From Bacteroidaceae bacterium (GTDB lineage: Bacteria; Bacteroidota; Bacteroidia; Bacteroidales; Bacteroidaceae): a stretch of 64,000 nucleotides of DNA. Under the pieces are notes generated by a model. The model was not told the origin of the DNA. It saw only the letters and a program-made list of their open reading frames with translations, and searched no databases. The DNA is taken from NCBI GenBank assembly GCA_017483765.1, contig JAFUVE010000026.1:23814-87813 (forward strand), read 5' to 3'. This document shows, piece by piece, positions 7,936-15,858 of the stretch (position 1 is its first letter; the number at the start of each line of letters is the position of its first letter). The position numbers and the translations under genes were made by a program.

Positions 7936-8625
7936 ATGCAGGAGATACTGATAGGACGTGATGGTGGGACCCAGACGCTGAAGGTGACCGTGAACGGGAA
8001 ATCGACCACATTGGGCGCAGTTCCCATGTCGGTGAGCCGTGAACATTGCAAGGTGGTTCGTCAGGACGACGGAACCGCCGTCATCACGAATCTGAACAGC
8101 CGCAACGTGACTTACGTGAACGGCCAGGCCGTGGTGAGCCATGAAGTCACCGCTGACGACGTGGTGGAGCTGGGCGGCGACCGCTACCGTCTGGACTTGT
8201 CGATGCTGAAGCTGGCGCGTAAGGTAGATGTCTCCCACCTGCAGAAGATCTGGGAGGATTATACCAGCTGGGAGGAGCATACCCGCATCAGCAACATACG
8301 CTCCACGGCATTGAAGAGCGTGACCGGCCTCTTTTCCATGGCGGCGCTGATCATCACCTTCGGGGACTTCGGCATGGAGGTGGAGACGATGCGCACGCTC
8401 CGCCTCGTCCTATACACCCTCGCAGGCGTGTCCATCATCTGGACATCGCTCAATATGTTCGTCACTGCTCCCCGGAGGGTGAGGAAGGCCCGCGAGCGAG
8501 AGGAGCGTTTCGTGGATGAGTATGTCTGCCCGGCATGCAAGCGCCCGTTCGGAAAGTCTTACCGTTACGAGAAACTGCTTCAGCTGGGTGAATGTCCGAT
8601 GTGCAAGGCAAAGTTCCGATATTAG
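7936..8625 (+). CDS. FHA-domain membrane protein with C-terminal zinc ribbon
   Basis: 229 aa. Residues 5-85 form an FHA domain, a phosphothreonine reader (GRDGG, SREHCKV, NSRNVTYVNG, DVVELGGDRY). Residues about 130-142 and 155-176 are two membrane segments with a short loop between. The basic segment 180-191 follows, then a zinc ribbon with CPAC (198-201) and CPMC (220-223). The protein would sit in the inner membrane with both FHA and zinc ribbon in the cytoplasm. It is the first of two FHA/zinc-ribbon proteins here and probably a substrate reader for Ser/Thr phosphorylation countered by the PP2C at 11617. The order FHA-TM-TM-zinc ribbon is unusual. Exact partner unknown. Confidence 0.75.
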   Translation: MQEILIGRDGGTQTLKVTVNGKSTTLGAVPMSVSREHCKVVRQDDGTAVITNLNSRNVTYVNGQAVVSHEVTADDVVELGGDRYRLDLSMLKLARKVDVSHLQKIWEDYTSWEEHTRISNIRSTALKSVTGLFSMAALIITFGDFGMEVETMRTLRLVLYTLAGVSIIWTSLNMFVTAPRRVRKAREREERFVDEYVCPACKRPFGKSYRYEKLLQLGECPMCKAKFRY

Positions 8626-8680
8626 TTTAATGTTTAATGTTGAAAGTTTAAAGTTTAAAGTTTAAAGTTTAAAGTGTAAT
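8625..8680. repeat. Heptamer array starting in the stop codon
   Basis: Seven-base units begin with the G of the TAG stop at 8625: GTTTAAT, GTTTAAT, GTTGAAA, four times GTTTAAA, GTGTAAT, then TACT. The tail GTGNARTTACT recurs in the other heptamer arrays. Confidence 0.65.
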
Positions 8681-8803
8681 TACTAATTCTCAGGTTTCTA
8701 TTCGGGCAGGGATATATCCCACCGACAAGAGATATTTAAAAAATATAAAAAACAGGTATTTCATACGTTAATCCGCCTGTTTCGTGGAATGAAAACAGAA
8801 AAG

Positions 8804-8835
8804 TTTGGTGTTGTGTGCTAAAGGTCATAACTTTG
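8804..8835 (+). promoter_or_regulatory. Promoter of the 412-aa / caspase pair
   Basis: TTTG at 8804-8807 and TAACTTTG at 8828-8835 are 20 bp apart, a good Bacteroidota promoter, 37 bp before the ATG at 8873. Confidence 0.65.
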
Positions 8836-8872
8836 CACACGAAAACGGAAAAAACATCAAAAAACGGAAATT

Positions 8873-10111
8873 ATGAAGATGAATGAGAACGAACAGACCC
8901 TCAACGACTATGAGGAAATCAGCGTGATGGACAACGACACGCTGAACGAAGCCACGATACAGGAAGAGATTACTGGAATGCAGCACAAGGGTACTCCCTG
9001 GAAGGAGCTCTCAATCGGCGGCACCTTCGGTCTTCTGCTTGCCGGCGGCGGCCTTTATGCTTCCGGCATGACCAAGGGCGACGACGAGGACGGCCTCCTG
9101 GCCGGAGCTCAGGTGAGCGACAGCGTGGCAGTGGCGGGAGCGAAGACCCCCGAGGGCGTGGAGCCCGCAGACGACGACCCCGTGATGCTTGACGAGGACG
9201 GCAATCCCGTGCTTCCGGTGTCTCGTCAGCAGGCAGAGGCACGAATGGCAGAGGTGGCACGCGAGGACCATGTGGCCCATCAGCCACAGAGCCATGCAGC
9301 CACAGCCAGCGCACAACATTCCGTACGCGAGGATGCTCCCCGCGTGGTGGAAGAGACGCCGCATGACGCCGCCGTGGCGCAGTCGCATGCAGACACTCCG
9401 CATATCACGGTGAATGTTTATGACCACCATCCCCAGGCCGATGCTTACGTGGACGCTGACGGTGTGAATGTCCACCCCGTGAACATCATGACGATCGACG
9501 ACAGCCTTCCGTTCGACCAGGCATTTGCCATGGCCCGTGAGCAACTCGGATCCGGCCAGGCGTTCATCTGGCGCGACGGAGTGTATGGCACGTTCAACCA
9601 GACGGAGTGGCATTCTCTGAGCCGCAGTGAGCAGCATGAGTTCACAAACGTGGCGGTACGCGAGTTTCAGCAGATGGATGCCCCCCAGGCGCTGGCAAGC
9701 CACCATCAGCCCACTCATTTCGTTGAGGGCACCGTGGTCGGTGCGGACGATGTGGTGGTGATTGACGACGAGGCCGCTGGAGGAGATGACGTGTCCGTCG
9801 TGAGCGATGACGACGTCATGATTATCGAGAGCCAAAACGAAGCGTCGGACCTCCAGCCGGAGATTATCACGCTGGACAACGACCTTGACGGCATGGAGCA
9901 GCAGATAGCCGCCATGCTTGATGCCGACGGCGACGGGCAGCTGACCAGCGACGACGTGCTCGGCACCCTCGCGACCCTGGTCAACGAGATACCGGACATC
10001 GATTCCGGAGTGGATGCCATCGACCCGCTCTTCGACGGCTCTCAGGATGCAGGACCCTCGGACGACATGCCGGACTACGTATCCGATGCCGACACAGTAG
10101 GGTTGGTGTAG
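8873..10111 (+). CDS. Membrane protein with EF-hand-like loop, partner of the caspase
   Basis: 412 aa. The acidic N-terminus (about 45 residues) is followed by one short Gly/Leu-rich membrane segment (about 46-64, GGTFGLLLAGGGLYASG). Then comes a long, low-complexity, His/Ala/Asp-rich part (to about 200). A compact conserved-looking segment at 206-262 reads FDQAFAMAREQLG ... FIWRDGVYGTFNQTEW. After an acidic stretch, residues about 350-361 form an EF-hand/dockerin-like loop (DADGDGQLTSDD). The caspase gene starts 15 bp downstream, so they share a transcript from the promoter at 8804. I know no family name; a calcium-responsive membrane adaptor for the caspase is only an idea. Confidence 0.55.
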   Translation: MKMNENEQTLNDYEEISVMDNDTLNEATIQEEITGMQHKGTPWKELSIGGTFGLLLAGGGLYASGMTKGDDEDGLLAGAQVSDSVAVAGAKTPEGVEPADDDPVMLDEDGNPVLPVSRQQAEARMAEVAREDHVAHQPQSHAATASAQHSVREDAPRVVEETPHDAAVAQSHADTPHITVNVYDHHPQADAYVDADGVNVHPVNIMTIDDSLPFDQAFAMAREQLGSGQAFIWRDGVYGTFNQTEWHSLSRSEQHEFTNVAVREFQQMDAPQALASHHQPTHFVEGTVVGADDVVVIDDEAAGGDDVSVVSDDDVMIIESQNEASDLQPEIITLDNDLDGMEQQIAAMLDADGDGQLTSDDVLGTLATLVNEIPDIDSGVDAIDPLFDGSQDAGPSDDMPDYVSDADTVGLV

Positions 10112-10126
10112 TATAGATAAAACTCA

Positions 10127-10843
10127 ATGGATGTAAGAAAACGGATAATCTACATAGCGTTGTTCTTAGCGTGTGCCTTTCCGGCATGCGCTAAGAACTT
10201 TGTGGTTTGTGTAGGTCTGAGCGACTATCCGGGCTATGGCAACGACCTGACGGTGTCGGCCTACGATGCTGTGTTCATGTCCAACCTCTTCCGCCGCAAC
10301 GGCAACTCGGAGGTGTACTGCCTGACCAACCGTGATGCGACGGTGAGCCGAGTGGTGAGCACGATGCGCCAGGCCTACGGACGAGCCGGAGAGCACGACA
10401 CGGTCATCCTCTTCTTCAGTGGTCACGGCGTGAACGGCAGTTTCCGTTGCTACGACGGTACTTTGGCATACAACAAGGTGACCGACTGCATGAAACTGAG
10501 CGCAGCCCGCAAGCGGCTGGTTTTCGCTGACGCCTGCATGTCGGGCGGGATGCGCGCTAACAACCGTCGCAGCTCAACCCGGGACGACGTGAGCATCATG
10601 TTCTTCCTGTCCTCCCGCACGCGTGAGCCCTCACGAGAGATTGTGGGGCTGCGAAACAGTGTCTTTACCCATTATCTGGGCCGTGGACTGAAAGGCTATG
10701 CCGACAAGAACGGGGACAGGGTGGTGACAGCCCGCGAACTCTTCGACTTCGTCAGCAAGCAGGTGATTGACATGACGAGGCGGCGGCAGCACCCTGTGAT
10801 GTGGGGCAATTTCAGCGACAATATGTCCGTCATGAGATGGTAG
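10127..10843 (+). CDS. Secreted caspase-like (C14) protease
   Basis: 238 aa. N-terminal signal peptide (cleavage near CAK|NF), then a caspase/metacaspase p20 fold: 'FVVCVGLSDYPG', 'YDAVFMSNLF', catalytic His100 in FFSGHG and catalytic Cys137 in FADACMSGG. Both catalytic residues are present. Residues 193-204 (DKNGDRVVTARE) fit a 12-residue EF-hand loop, a feature of several bacterial caspase homologues. The signal peptide puts the enzyme in the periplasm or outside, unlike cytoplasmic caspases of defence systems. It lies between FHA and PP2C genes and 15 bp after the membrane protein with an EF-hand-like loop. Arg/Lys specificity would be expected from metacaspase relatives but cannot be read here. 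Confidence 0.82.
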   Translation: MDVRKRIIYIALFLACAFPACAKNFVVCVGLSDYPGYGNDLTVSAYDAVFMSNLFRRNGNSEVYCLTNRDATVSRVVSTMRQAYGRAGEHDTVILFFSGHGVNGSFRCYDGTLAYNKVTDCMKLSAARKRLVFADACMSGGMRANNRRSSTRDDVSIMFFLSSRTREPSREIVGLRNSVFTHYLGRGLKGYADKNGDRVVTARELFDFVSKQVIDMTRRRQHPVMWGNFSDNMSVMRW

Positions 10844-10861
10844 AAGAAGGGGGTTATTTAT

Positions 10862-10990
10862 TTACGATTGACGATTGACGATTTACTATTTATTTGGATA
10901 TTTTATTATTTTGGGTATTTGGCATGCGGATGGATTAAGTTTGAAGACGCCCCGCGGGGCGTCTCTACATCAAAATGAGGCAACTATTAA
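10862..10990. repeat. Composite palindromic element (copy b)
   Basis: Starts with heptamers TTTACGA, TTGACGA, TTGACGA, TTTACTA; the 20-bp palindrome is at 10945-10964; ends with GAGGCAACTATT 24 bp before the second FHA gene. Nearly the same as copies at 7801 and 17022. Confidence 0.65.
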
Positions 10991-11014
10991 ACGGTTATTA
11001 AAAAATATCGATAT

Positions 11015-11554
11015 ATGAGCACAATCTTATCAGAGAAAATCATTAAGTGCACAGGCTGCGGTAAGAGCCTGAAAGTTCCGAACAGCAGGCTGGAGGTGAG
11101 CCGCAGTGTGAAATGTCCGAACTGTGGCTGTCCCTTGTTCGTGAATTTTGTGGACGAATATGGCTCGGAGACTCCCTCAGAGCCCTCATCACAAGATGGA
11201 GGTGAGACCGTCTACGGCAGTACACAGGCATCGGGCGCCTATCTCGAATATGAGGGAATGCGTTACGACATAGAGCAGGACGTGACGGTGGTGGGCCGCC
11301 GTGCCGGCACTTCGACCGCCGACATCCAGATTGACTCTCAGGACATGTACATGGGCCGTCATCACGCTGTGATCACGCGCAAGACGGACTTCAGCGGCAA
11401 CACCGTCTATTCGCTGAAATGCAAGGATGCCAAGAACGGCTTGACGGTAAATAACATCCCAGTAGGAGAGAGCGGTGAGACCGTGCTGCTCGACGGTGCG
11501 AATATCCGTATGGGCCATACCGTCGTGGTGTTCAGGCTCAAGACCGAAAGCTGA
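11015..11554 (+). CDS. Zinc-ribbon plus FHA-domain protein
   Basis: 179 aa, soluble. An N-terminal zinc ribbon (CTGC 12-15, CPNC 34-37) is followed by a Ser/Glu-rich linker (about 48-70) and an FHA domain (about 72-178: VVGRRAGTSTADIQI, MGRHHAVI, DAKNGLTVNN, DGANIRMGH). The domain order is the reverse of the FHA protein at 7936. FHA domains bind phosphothreonine, so it probably reports phosphorylation in the pathway that the PP2C at 11617 reverses. The PP2C gene starts 62 bp downstream, so coexpression is likely. Confidence 0.8.
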   Translation: MSTILSEKIIKCTGCGKSLKVPNSRLEVSRSVKCPNCGCPLFVNFVDEYGSETPSEPSSQDGGETVYGSTQASGAYLEYEGMRYDIEQDVTVVGRRAGTSTADIQIDSQDMYMGRHHAVITRKTDFSGNTVYSLKCKDAKNGLTVNNIPVGESGETVLLDGANIRMGHTVVVFRLKTES

Positions 11555-11616
11555 TTCCCCCCTTAACCAATAAAAAAACAACGGGGCAGTCGATGCTCCT
11601 CAAGAAACGAGTATAT

Positions 11617-13029
11617 ATGAAATTCAGATTAGCACAACCACAGTTTATCCACGAGATAGGCAAACGAAACAATCAGGAAGACACGCTCTTCCCCAGTGCC
11701 GGACAAGCCACGGCCGACGACCGTCTGTTCATCGTCTGCGACGGTATGGGAGGCCATGAGCACGGTGAAGTGGCCAGCCGCATAGTCAGCGATACGTTCT
11801 CTTCCTACGTTCATGAGCACGTGGGTCCTGACACGGTCTTCACTGACGATATGTTCAATGAGGCGCTTCAGCTGGCCTATGCGGAGCTTGACAAGGCCGA
11901 CCCAGGCACCAGCCACAAGAAGATGGGCACGACCCTCACCTTCCTGCTCTTCCACAAGGGCGGGTGCTTCATGGCTCACATCGGCGACAGCCGTATTTAC
12001 CATGTTCGTCCGGATGAGAGCCGGTTCCTTTATATGTCGCGCGACCACTCGCTGGTGTTCGAGCTTTTCCGCAGCGGTGAGATCAGCTATGATGAAATGA
12101 AGACCCACCCCAAGAAGAACGTCATCACCAGGGCGATGATGCCCGGCGAGGACAACCGTGTGGCCGCCGAGACGGTGAACACGACTGACATCCAGCCTGG
12201 CGACTACTTCTACCTGTGCTCTGACGGCATGCTGGAGCAGTCGGAGGAGAGCGACATCATGGGAATCCTCTCCAGCGAGAACACCGACGAGGCCAAGCAA
12301 CAGAGACTCATATCCGCCACGCTCGACAACAAGGACAACCACACGGCTTATATCCTTCGCGTGGAGTCGGTGGAGGCGGAGCCCGGCGACTCCGACCAGC
12401 GCAATGATGAGTCTACGTCGCGCAGCAATGTGGTGAACTACCTGCCTGAGCTGAACAAGGTGGTTGTGACGAAGGTGGCCACGGGCGACTTCGTGAGCGA
12501 CGGCCCCGTGGAGGAGAAGGTGAAGAAGAAATTCCCGTGGGTGAAAATCATGCTCCTGCTGATAGCCGTGTCTGCCTTCACCCTGTTCTATTACATTCCC
12601 AAGCAGCGTGAGGAGGCGGTGCTCAACTGGGAGAAGAACCAGGAGAAGAGCACGATCAAGGACACGCTGACTCACTATAACAACCCCGATGAGCGGTCGT
12701 ATGCCCAGGAGAAGCGTGACTCCATCGAGGCGGCTCAGAAAAAGGCTGCAGAGGCCAAGAAGAGCGGAAGCGGATCCAGCGTGAGAAGCACCGACCGCGG
12801 AAGCCAGAAGCAGAACCGGCCGAAGCAGAACACAGAGCAGAGGCGTGAGAAGAAGCGCGACTCGAAGCCTCGCGATCCCCAGCCTGTAGAGAGGAAAGAG
12901 TCCTCAGGGGGAGGCGGCGCATCCCAGCCGTCTGCCGCCCCGGCGCCTGCACCCACTCCAGCTCCTCAGACAGCCGCACCTGCCACACCTCCCGTTCAGC
13001 AAGGTGCGATAGACGAGAGCTTCCAATAG
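11617..13029 (+). CDS. Membrane-anchored PP2C-family Ser/Thr protein phosphatase
   Basis: I choose ATG 11617 (MKFRLAQPQF) rather than the in-frame ATG at 11593, because the PP2C domain begins at once; this gives 470 aa. PP2C motifs are intact: GKRNNQED (16-22), FIVCDGMGGHEHGE (38-51), MGTTLTF, HIGDSRIYHVR, SRDHSLV, NVITRAM, CSDGMLE. After the catalytic domain (about 1-245) come a linker, one membrane helix near 302-322 (IMLLLIAVSAFTLFYYIP) and a long tail rich in K/E/R, then P/A. The catalytic part is cytoplasmic and the tail probably periplasmic. It is the eraser for the FHA readers upstream; the matching kinase is not in this window. Confidence 0.85.
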   Translation: MKFRLAQPQFIHEIGKRNNQEDTLFPSAGQATADDRLFIVCDGMGGHEHGEVASRIVSDTFSSYVHEHVGPDTVFTDDMFNEALQLAYAELDKADPGTSHKKMGTTLTFLLFHKGGCFMAHIGDSRIYHVRPDESRFLYMSRDHSLVFELFRSGEISYDEMKTHPKKNVITRAMMPGEDNRVAAETVNTTDIQPGDYFYLCSDGMLEQSEESDIMGILSSENTDEAKQQRLISATLDNKDNHTAYILRVESVEAEPGDSDQRNDESTSRSNVVNYLPELNKVVVTKVATGDFVSDGPVEEKVKKKFPWVKIMLLLIAVSAFTLFYYIPKQREEAVLNWEKNQEKSTIKDTLTHYNNPDERSYAQEKRDSIEAAQKKAAEAKKSGSGSSVRSTDRGSQKQNRPKQNTEQRREKKRDSKPRDPQPVERKESSGGGGASQPSAAPAPAPTPAPQTAAPATPPVQQGAIDESFQ

Positions 13030-13061
13030 CTGAGGATATAGCGTAAACGTAAAAACTGAGA

Positions 13062-13117
13062 AAGCCCGGCAATATGATGGAAAATTGTTTTCAATCATAT
13101 TGCCAGGCTTGAAGTTT
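13062..13117 (+). terminator. Hairpin after the PP2C gene
   Basis: Arms 13062-13078 and 13094-13110 (AAGCCCGGCAATATGAT and near-mirror) form a 17-bp stem with one mismatch, followed by GAAGTTTTTA. Marks the end of the signalling locus. Confidence 0.6.
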
Positions 13118-13188
13118 TTATCCGTAGGCAAAATAGGACTTTGAAAATACATCAAGGAGAGCCCCTTGCTGATATAACTCCTGCGAGA

Positions 13189-13224
13189 GTTCCTAATAAA
13201 GTTCCTAATAAAGTTCCTAACAAA
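13189..13224. repeat. Three tandem 12-mers
   Basis: GTTCCTAATAAA twice, then GTTCCTAACAAA. It falls in a gap (13118-13367) without a believable gene; the short frame across it encodes VPNK repeats and looks fortuitous. Confidence 0.6.
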
Positions 13225-13259
13225 TTAAAAATACTCTTTCTTCTGCACTGGTTTTGGCT

Positions 13260-13313
13260 GGGTTTGTGGGCGTCCTCGCCCGCACAAAAGACCTGTGAAG
13301 CACGGTCAAACAC
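13260..13313. repeat. Short interspersed element, copy 2 (GTGGGCGTCC...GCCCGCA)
   Basis: Partner of 7146-7200; stem GGGC/GCCC instead of GGAC/GTCC. Confidence 0.5.
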
Positions 13314-13367
13314 TGTGTGTGAGTATCTTTTTTTCTGATTTTTACTGATAAATTGAATAATTATTCG

Positions 13368-13375
13368 TAACTTTG
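13368..13375 (+). promoter_or_regulatory. -7 box of the metK transcript
   Basis: TAACTTTG lies about 25 bp before the riboswitch-like element, so the roughly 190-nt leader would carry it intact. A -33 box is not clear. Confidence 0.55.
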
Positions 13376-13401
13376 CAGTCGAATTACAGATTTGTTATTT
13401 A

Positions 13402-13460
13402 TTGTGGATAGATTTGGGCTGCTTGCAACCACAGAAAAAAATGCTAAAACGACAACAGCG
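13402..13460 (+). promoter_or_regulatory. SAM-II-like riboswitch candidate in the metK leader
   Basis: The features expected of the SAM-II (SAM_alpha) fold occur in order: P1 TTGTGG (13402-13407) with CCACAG (13429-13434; one G-U pair); in the P1 loop GATTT (13411-13415), GCTG (13418-13421) and CTTGCA (13422-13427); after P1 an A-rich linker, then TGCTAAAA (13442-13449), and CAGC (13456-13459), which pairs with the loop GCTG to close the pseudoknot. It lies between the promoter and metK. A second hairpin (TTTATTG 13463-13469 / CAATAAA 13487-13493) follows and may belong to the expression platform. SAM-II is best known from Alphaproteobacteria; here the call is from pattern, not from a covariance search. 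Confidence 0.7.
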
Positions 13461-13572
13461 GATTTATTGTCAGGGGCAATGCCGGGCAATAAATGCAAGA
13501 AAGTCGATGCATCTCCCCATTTTCTTTCCCACACTTTTAAATTTTTTCCAATATCAACTAAAACTTTAAAGT

Positions 13573-14868
13573 ATGGGTTATTTGTTTACTTCAGAATCAG
13601 TTAGTGAAGGTCATCCCGACAAAGTGGCTGACCAGATTTCCGATGCCATCCTCGACAACCTGCTGGCTTACGACAAGGACTCGAAGGTGGCGTGTGAGAC
13701 GCTCGTGACGACGGGCCAGGTGGTGCTGGCCGGCGAGGTGAAGTCAGAGACATATATTGACTTGCAGGACGTGGCACGCAAGACGATAGAACGTATCGGC
13801 TACACGAAGGCAGAGTACCAGTTCGACTCGAAGAGCTGCGGCGTGTTCTCCGCCATTCATGAGCAGAGCGGCGACATCAACCGGGGCGTGGAGCGCGAGA
13901 ATCCCGACGACCAGGGAGCGGGCGACCAGGGAATCATGTTCGGTTATACCACGAACGAGACGTCCAACTACATGCCGTTGCCGCTGGAGCTGAGCCACCA
14001 TATCCTGCGCACGTTGGCAGCCATACGCCGTGATGGCAAGGAGATGACCTATCTTCGTCCCGACTCGAAGAGCCAGGTGACGGTGGAATACAGCGAAGAG
14101 GGCAAGCCTTTGAGAATCGACACCATCGTGGTGTCGACCCAGCACGATGACTTCATCGCGCCTGCCGACTCGACGGAGTCAGCCCAGGCAGCTGCCGACG
14201 CAGCGATGCTGGAGCAGATCCGGCGCGACGTGGTGGAGATCCTGATACCGAGGGTGGTGTCGGAGATAGAGAGCGAGTCGGTGAAGGCTTTGTTCAACAC
14301 AGAGATAACATACCACGTGAATCCCACAGGCAAGTTCGTGATTGGTGGTCCCCACGGCGACACCGGCCTGACAGGCCGTAAGATCATCGTGGACACTTAC
14401 GGAGGCAAGGGGGCTCACGGCGGCGGCGCTTTCAGCGGCAAGGACCCCTCTAAGGTGGACCGCTCTGCTGCCTATGCGGCACGTCATATCGCCAAGAACC
14501 TGGTGGCTGCCGGTGTGGCCGACGAGATTCTGGTTCAGCTGAGCTACGCCATCGGCGTGGCCGACCCGGTGAGTATCTATGTGAACACCTACGGAAAGAG
14601 CCATGTCGGATTGAGCGACAATGAGATCGCAGAAAAAATCAAGGCCTTGTTCTCTCTCCGTCCCAAGGCGATAGAGGATCGCCTGAAACTCCGCAACCCG
14701 ATCTACAGCGAGACAGCCGCCTACGGCCATTTCGGCCAGGAGAACCGTGTGGTGACTAAGGAGTTCCAGAACCACTACCAGGGCGACAAAAGCATGGAGG
14801 TGGAGCTGTTCACGTGGGAGAAGTTGGACTATGTTGACAAGGTGAAGGCAGCGTTCGGACTGGCTTAG
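13573..14868 (+). CDS. metK: S-adenosylmethionine synthetase
   Basis: 431 aa. Makes S-adenosylmethionine from methionine and ATP in the cytoplasm; works as a tetramer with Mg and K. Signature segments are intact: [16 protein letters not shown] near the N-terminus, the [11 protein letters not shown] hexapeptide region, [21 protein letters not shown], and [19 protein letters not shown]. The length is on the long side of the family (about 385-430), as usual in Bacteroidota. The start ([17 protein letters not shown]) is fixed by family homology. The leader carries a SAM-II-like element, which would give end-product control. SAM users in the same window are queA and miaB. Confidence 0.97.
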   Translation: MGYLFTSESVSEGHPDKVADQISDAILDNLLAYDKDSKVACETLVTTGQVVLAGEVKSETYIDLQDVARKTIERIGYTKAEYQFDSKSCGVFSAIHEQSGDINRGVERENPDDQGAGDQGIMFGYTTNETSNYMPLPLELSHHILRTLAAIRRDGKEMTYLRPDSKSQVTVEYSEEGKPLRIDTIVVSTQHDDFIAPADSTESAQAAADAAMLEQIRRDVVEILIPRVVSEIESESVKALFNTEITYHVNPTGKFVIGGPHGDTGLTGRKIIVDTYGGKGAHGGGAFSGKDPSKVDRSAAYAARHIAKNLVAAGVADEILVQLSYAIGVADPVSIYVNTYGKSHVGLSDNEIAEKIKALFSLRPKAIEDRLKLRNPIYSETAAYGHFGQENRVVTKEFQNHYQGDKSMEVELFTWEKLDYVDKVKAAFGLA

Positions 14869-14879
14869 GCTTGGTTTTT

Positions 14880-14925
14880 AGACGTCATTATGGCGTTGGA
14901 TTTTAGACGCCATGTATGGACGTCT
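14880..14925. repeat. Hairpin element overlapping the start of the DUF4271 gene
   Basis: Nested perfect arms AGACGTC (14880-14886)/GACGTCT (14919-14925) and TGGCGT (14891-14896)/ACGCCA (14907-14912), then CTACAACAAAAA as after the other palindromes. The annotated ATG 14916 of the next gene lies inside it. Confidence 0.55.
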
Positions 14926-15722
14926 CTACAACAAAAAATAGAGTTGTGGCAGGATTTATAGGGAAATACTCAGAGAAGCTGAATGCCATTTGCGACACGT
15001 TGCGAATGGCATCGGAGCAGCCCGACAGCCTCTCTGCCGCTGGCGGCGGAGGGGTGGCGGGCATCAGCCGCACGCACAGCGAGAGCTTCAGCTCGTGGAC
15101 TGCGGTGTCGCTGGTGGTGCTTACGGTGATGGTCTTCATTATCGTCTACCGTCAGCGCCAGTATGTGGCATACCGGCTTCGTGACTTCTTCTCGCGCGAC
15201 GAGCTCTACACGTTCTCACGTCCTCAGTCCGTGTCGAACAACTACTTCGCCATGGGCTCCTTGTTGCTGTTGTCATGCTGCTCGCTCGGATTGATTGTGA
15301 GCGGTCTTCCGATGTATTATCCAGTGGTGGGACAGATGGGAAGCGGATTCCACCTGGGCCTGAAAGTGGCTTGGTGGTCGTTGCTGTTCTTCTTGCTGAA
15401 AGGACTGGTTTATGGCTTGGTCAACTGGGTGTTTTTCCGCCATGAACAGAACGTGAGATGGGTGAGTTCCTACTTCTTCCTGACGGGCGTTTTCAGTTTC
15501 CTTTTGTACCCGTTTGCACTGATTGAGCTATATGCAGGCCTGTCACGAAAATTGCTAACTGTGATATTACTTTTTCTGTTCATTACGTACGAAATATTGT
15601 TGTTTTATAAGCTAATTGTGAACTTTCGGGCCAAAAGATATGGTTATCTGCTAATTTTTTTGTACTTTTGCGCCGTCGAATTACTACCCGCATTATTTGT
15701 GTGGCAAAAAATCCGTCAATAG
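14916..15722 (+). CDS. DUF4271 integral membrane protein
   Basis: 268 aa. A soluble N-terminus (about 60 residues) is followed by some six or seven membrane helices (first at about 63-79, last YLLIFLYFCAVELLPALFV). Together with position directly before hemD, rnpA and yidD this fits DUF4271, a Bacteroidota-only family of unknown function, usually next to hemD. The start is uncertain: ATG 14916 lies in a repeat hairpin, and the next ATG at 15006 would remove 30 residues that look like repeat-derived or linker sequence. The membrane part does not depend on this choice. Confidence 0.8.
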   Translation: MDVSTTKNRVVAGFIGKYSEKLNAICDTLRMASEQPDSLSAAGGGGVAGISRTHSESFSSWTAVSLVVLTVMVFIIVYRQRQYVAYRLRDFFSRDELYTFSRPQSVSNNYFAMGSLLLLSCCSLGLIVSGLPMYYPVVGQMGSGFHLGLKVAWWSLLFFLLKGLVYGLVNWVFFRHEQNVRWVSSYFFLTGVFSFLLYPFALIELYAGLSRKLLTVILLFLFITYEILLFYKLIVNFRAKRYGYLLIFLYFCAVELLPALFVWQKIRQ

Positions 15723-15858
15723 AGGGTTGGGTCAAGCTTCGAAAGATGGTGCCATACGAGTTACAATGATGGACATGAGAGCTTCCATCGTATTAGTTTT
15801 TAAAAGTAAAAGATTACAATTAAGGATACCGACATTCAGCCGGCAAAAATTTAAGTAA

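Noticed and set aside
9011-9835. 274-aa open frame antisense to the 412-aa protein
   Set aside because: Arises from the Asp/His/Ala codon bias of the plus-strand gene; no start signals.
11629-12675. 348-aa open frame antisense to the PP2C gene
   Set aside because: The plus strand carries all PP2C motifs; the antisense product is leucine/arginine-rich without structure.
13141-13338. 65-aa frame with VPNK repeats before metK
   Set aside because: Built on three 12-bp tandem repeats and a palindromic element, no start context, not like any protein; treated as non-coding.
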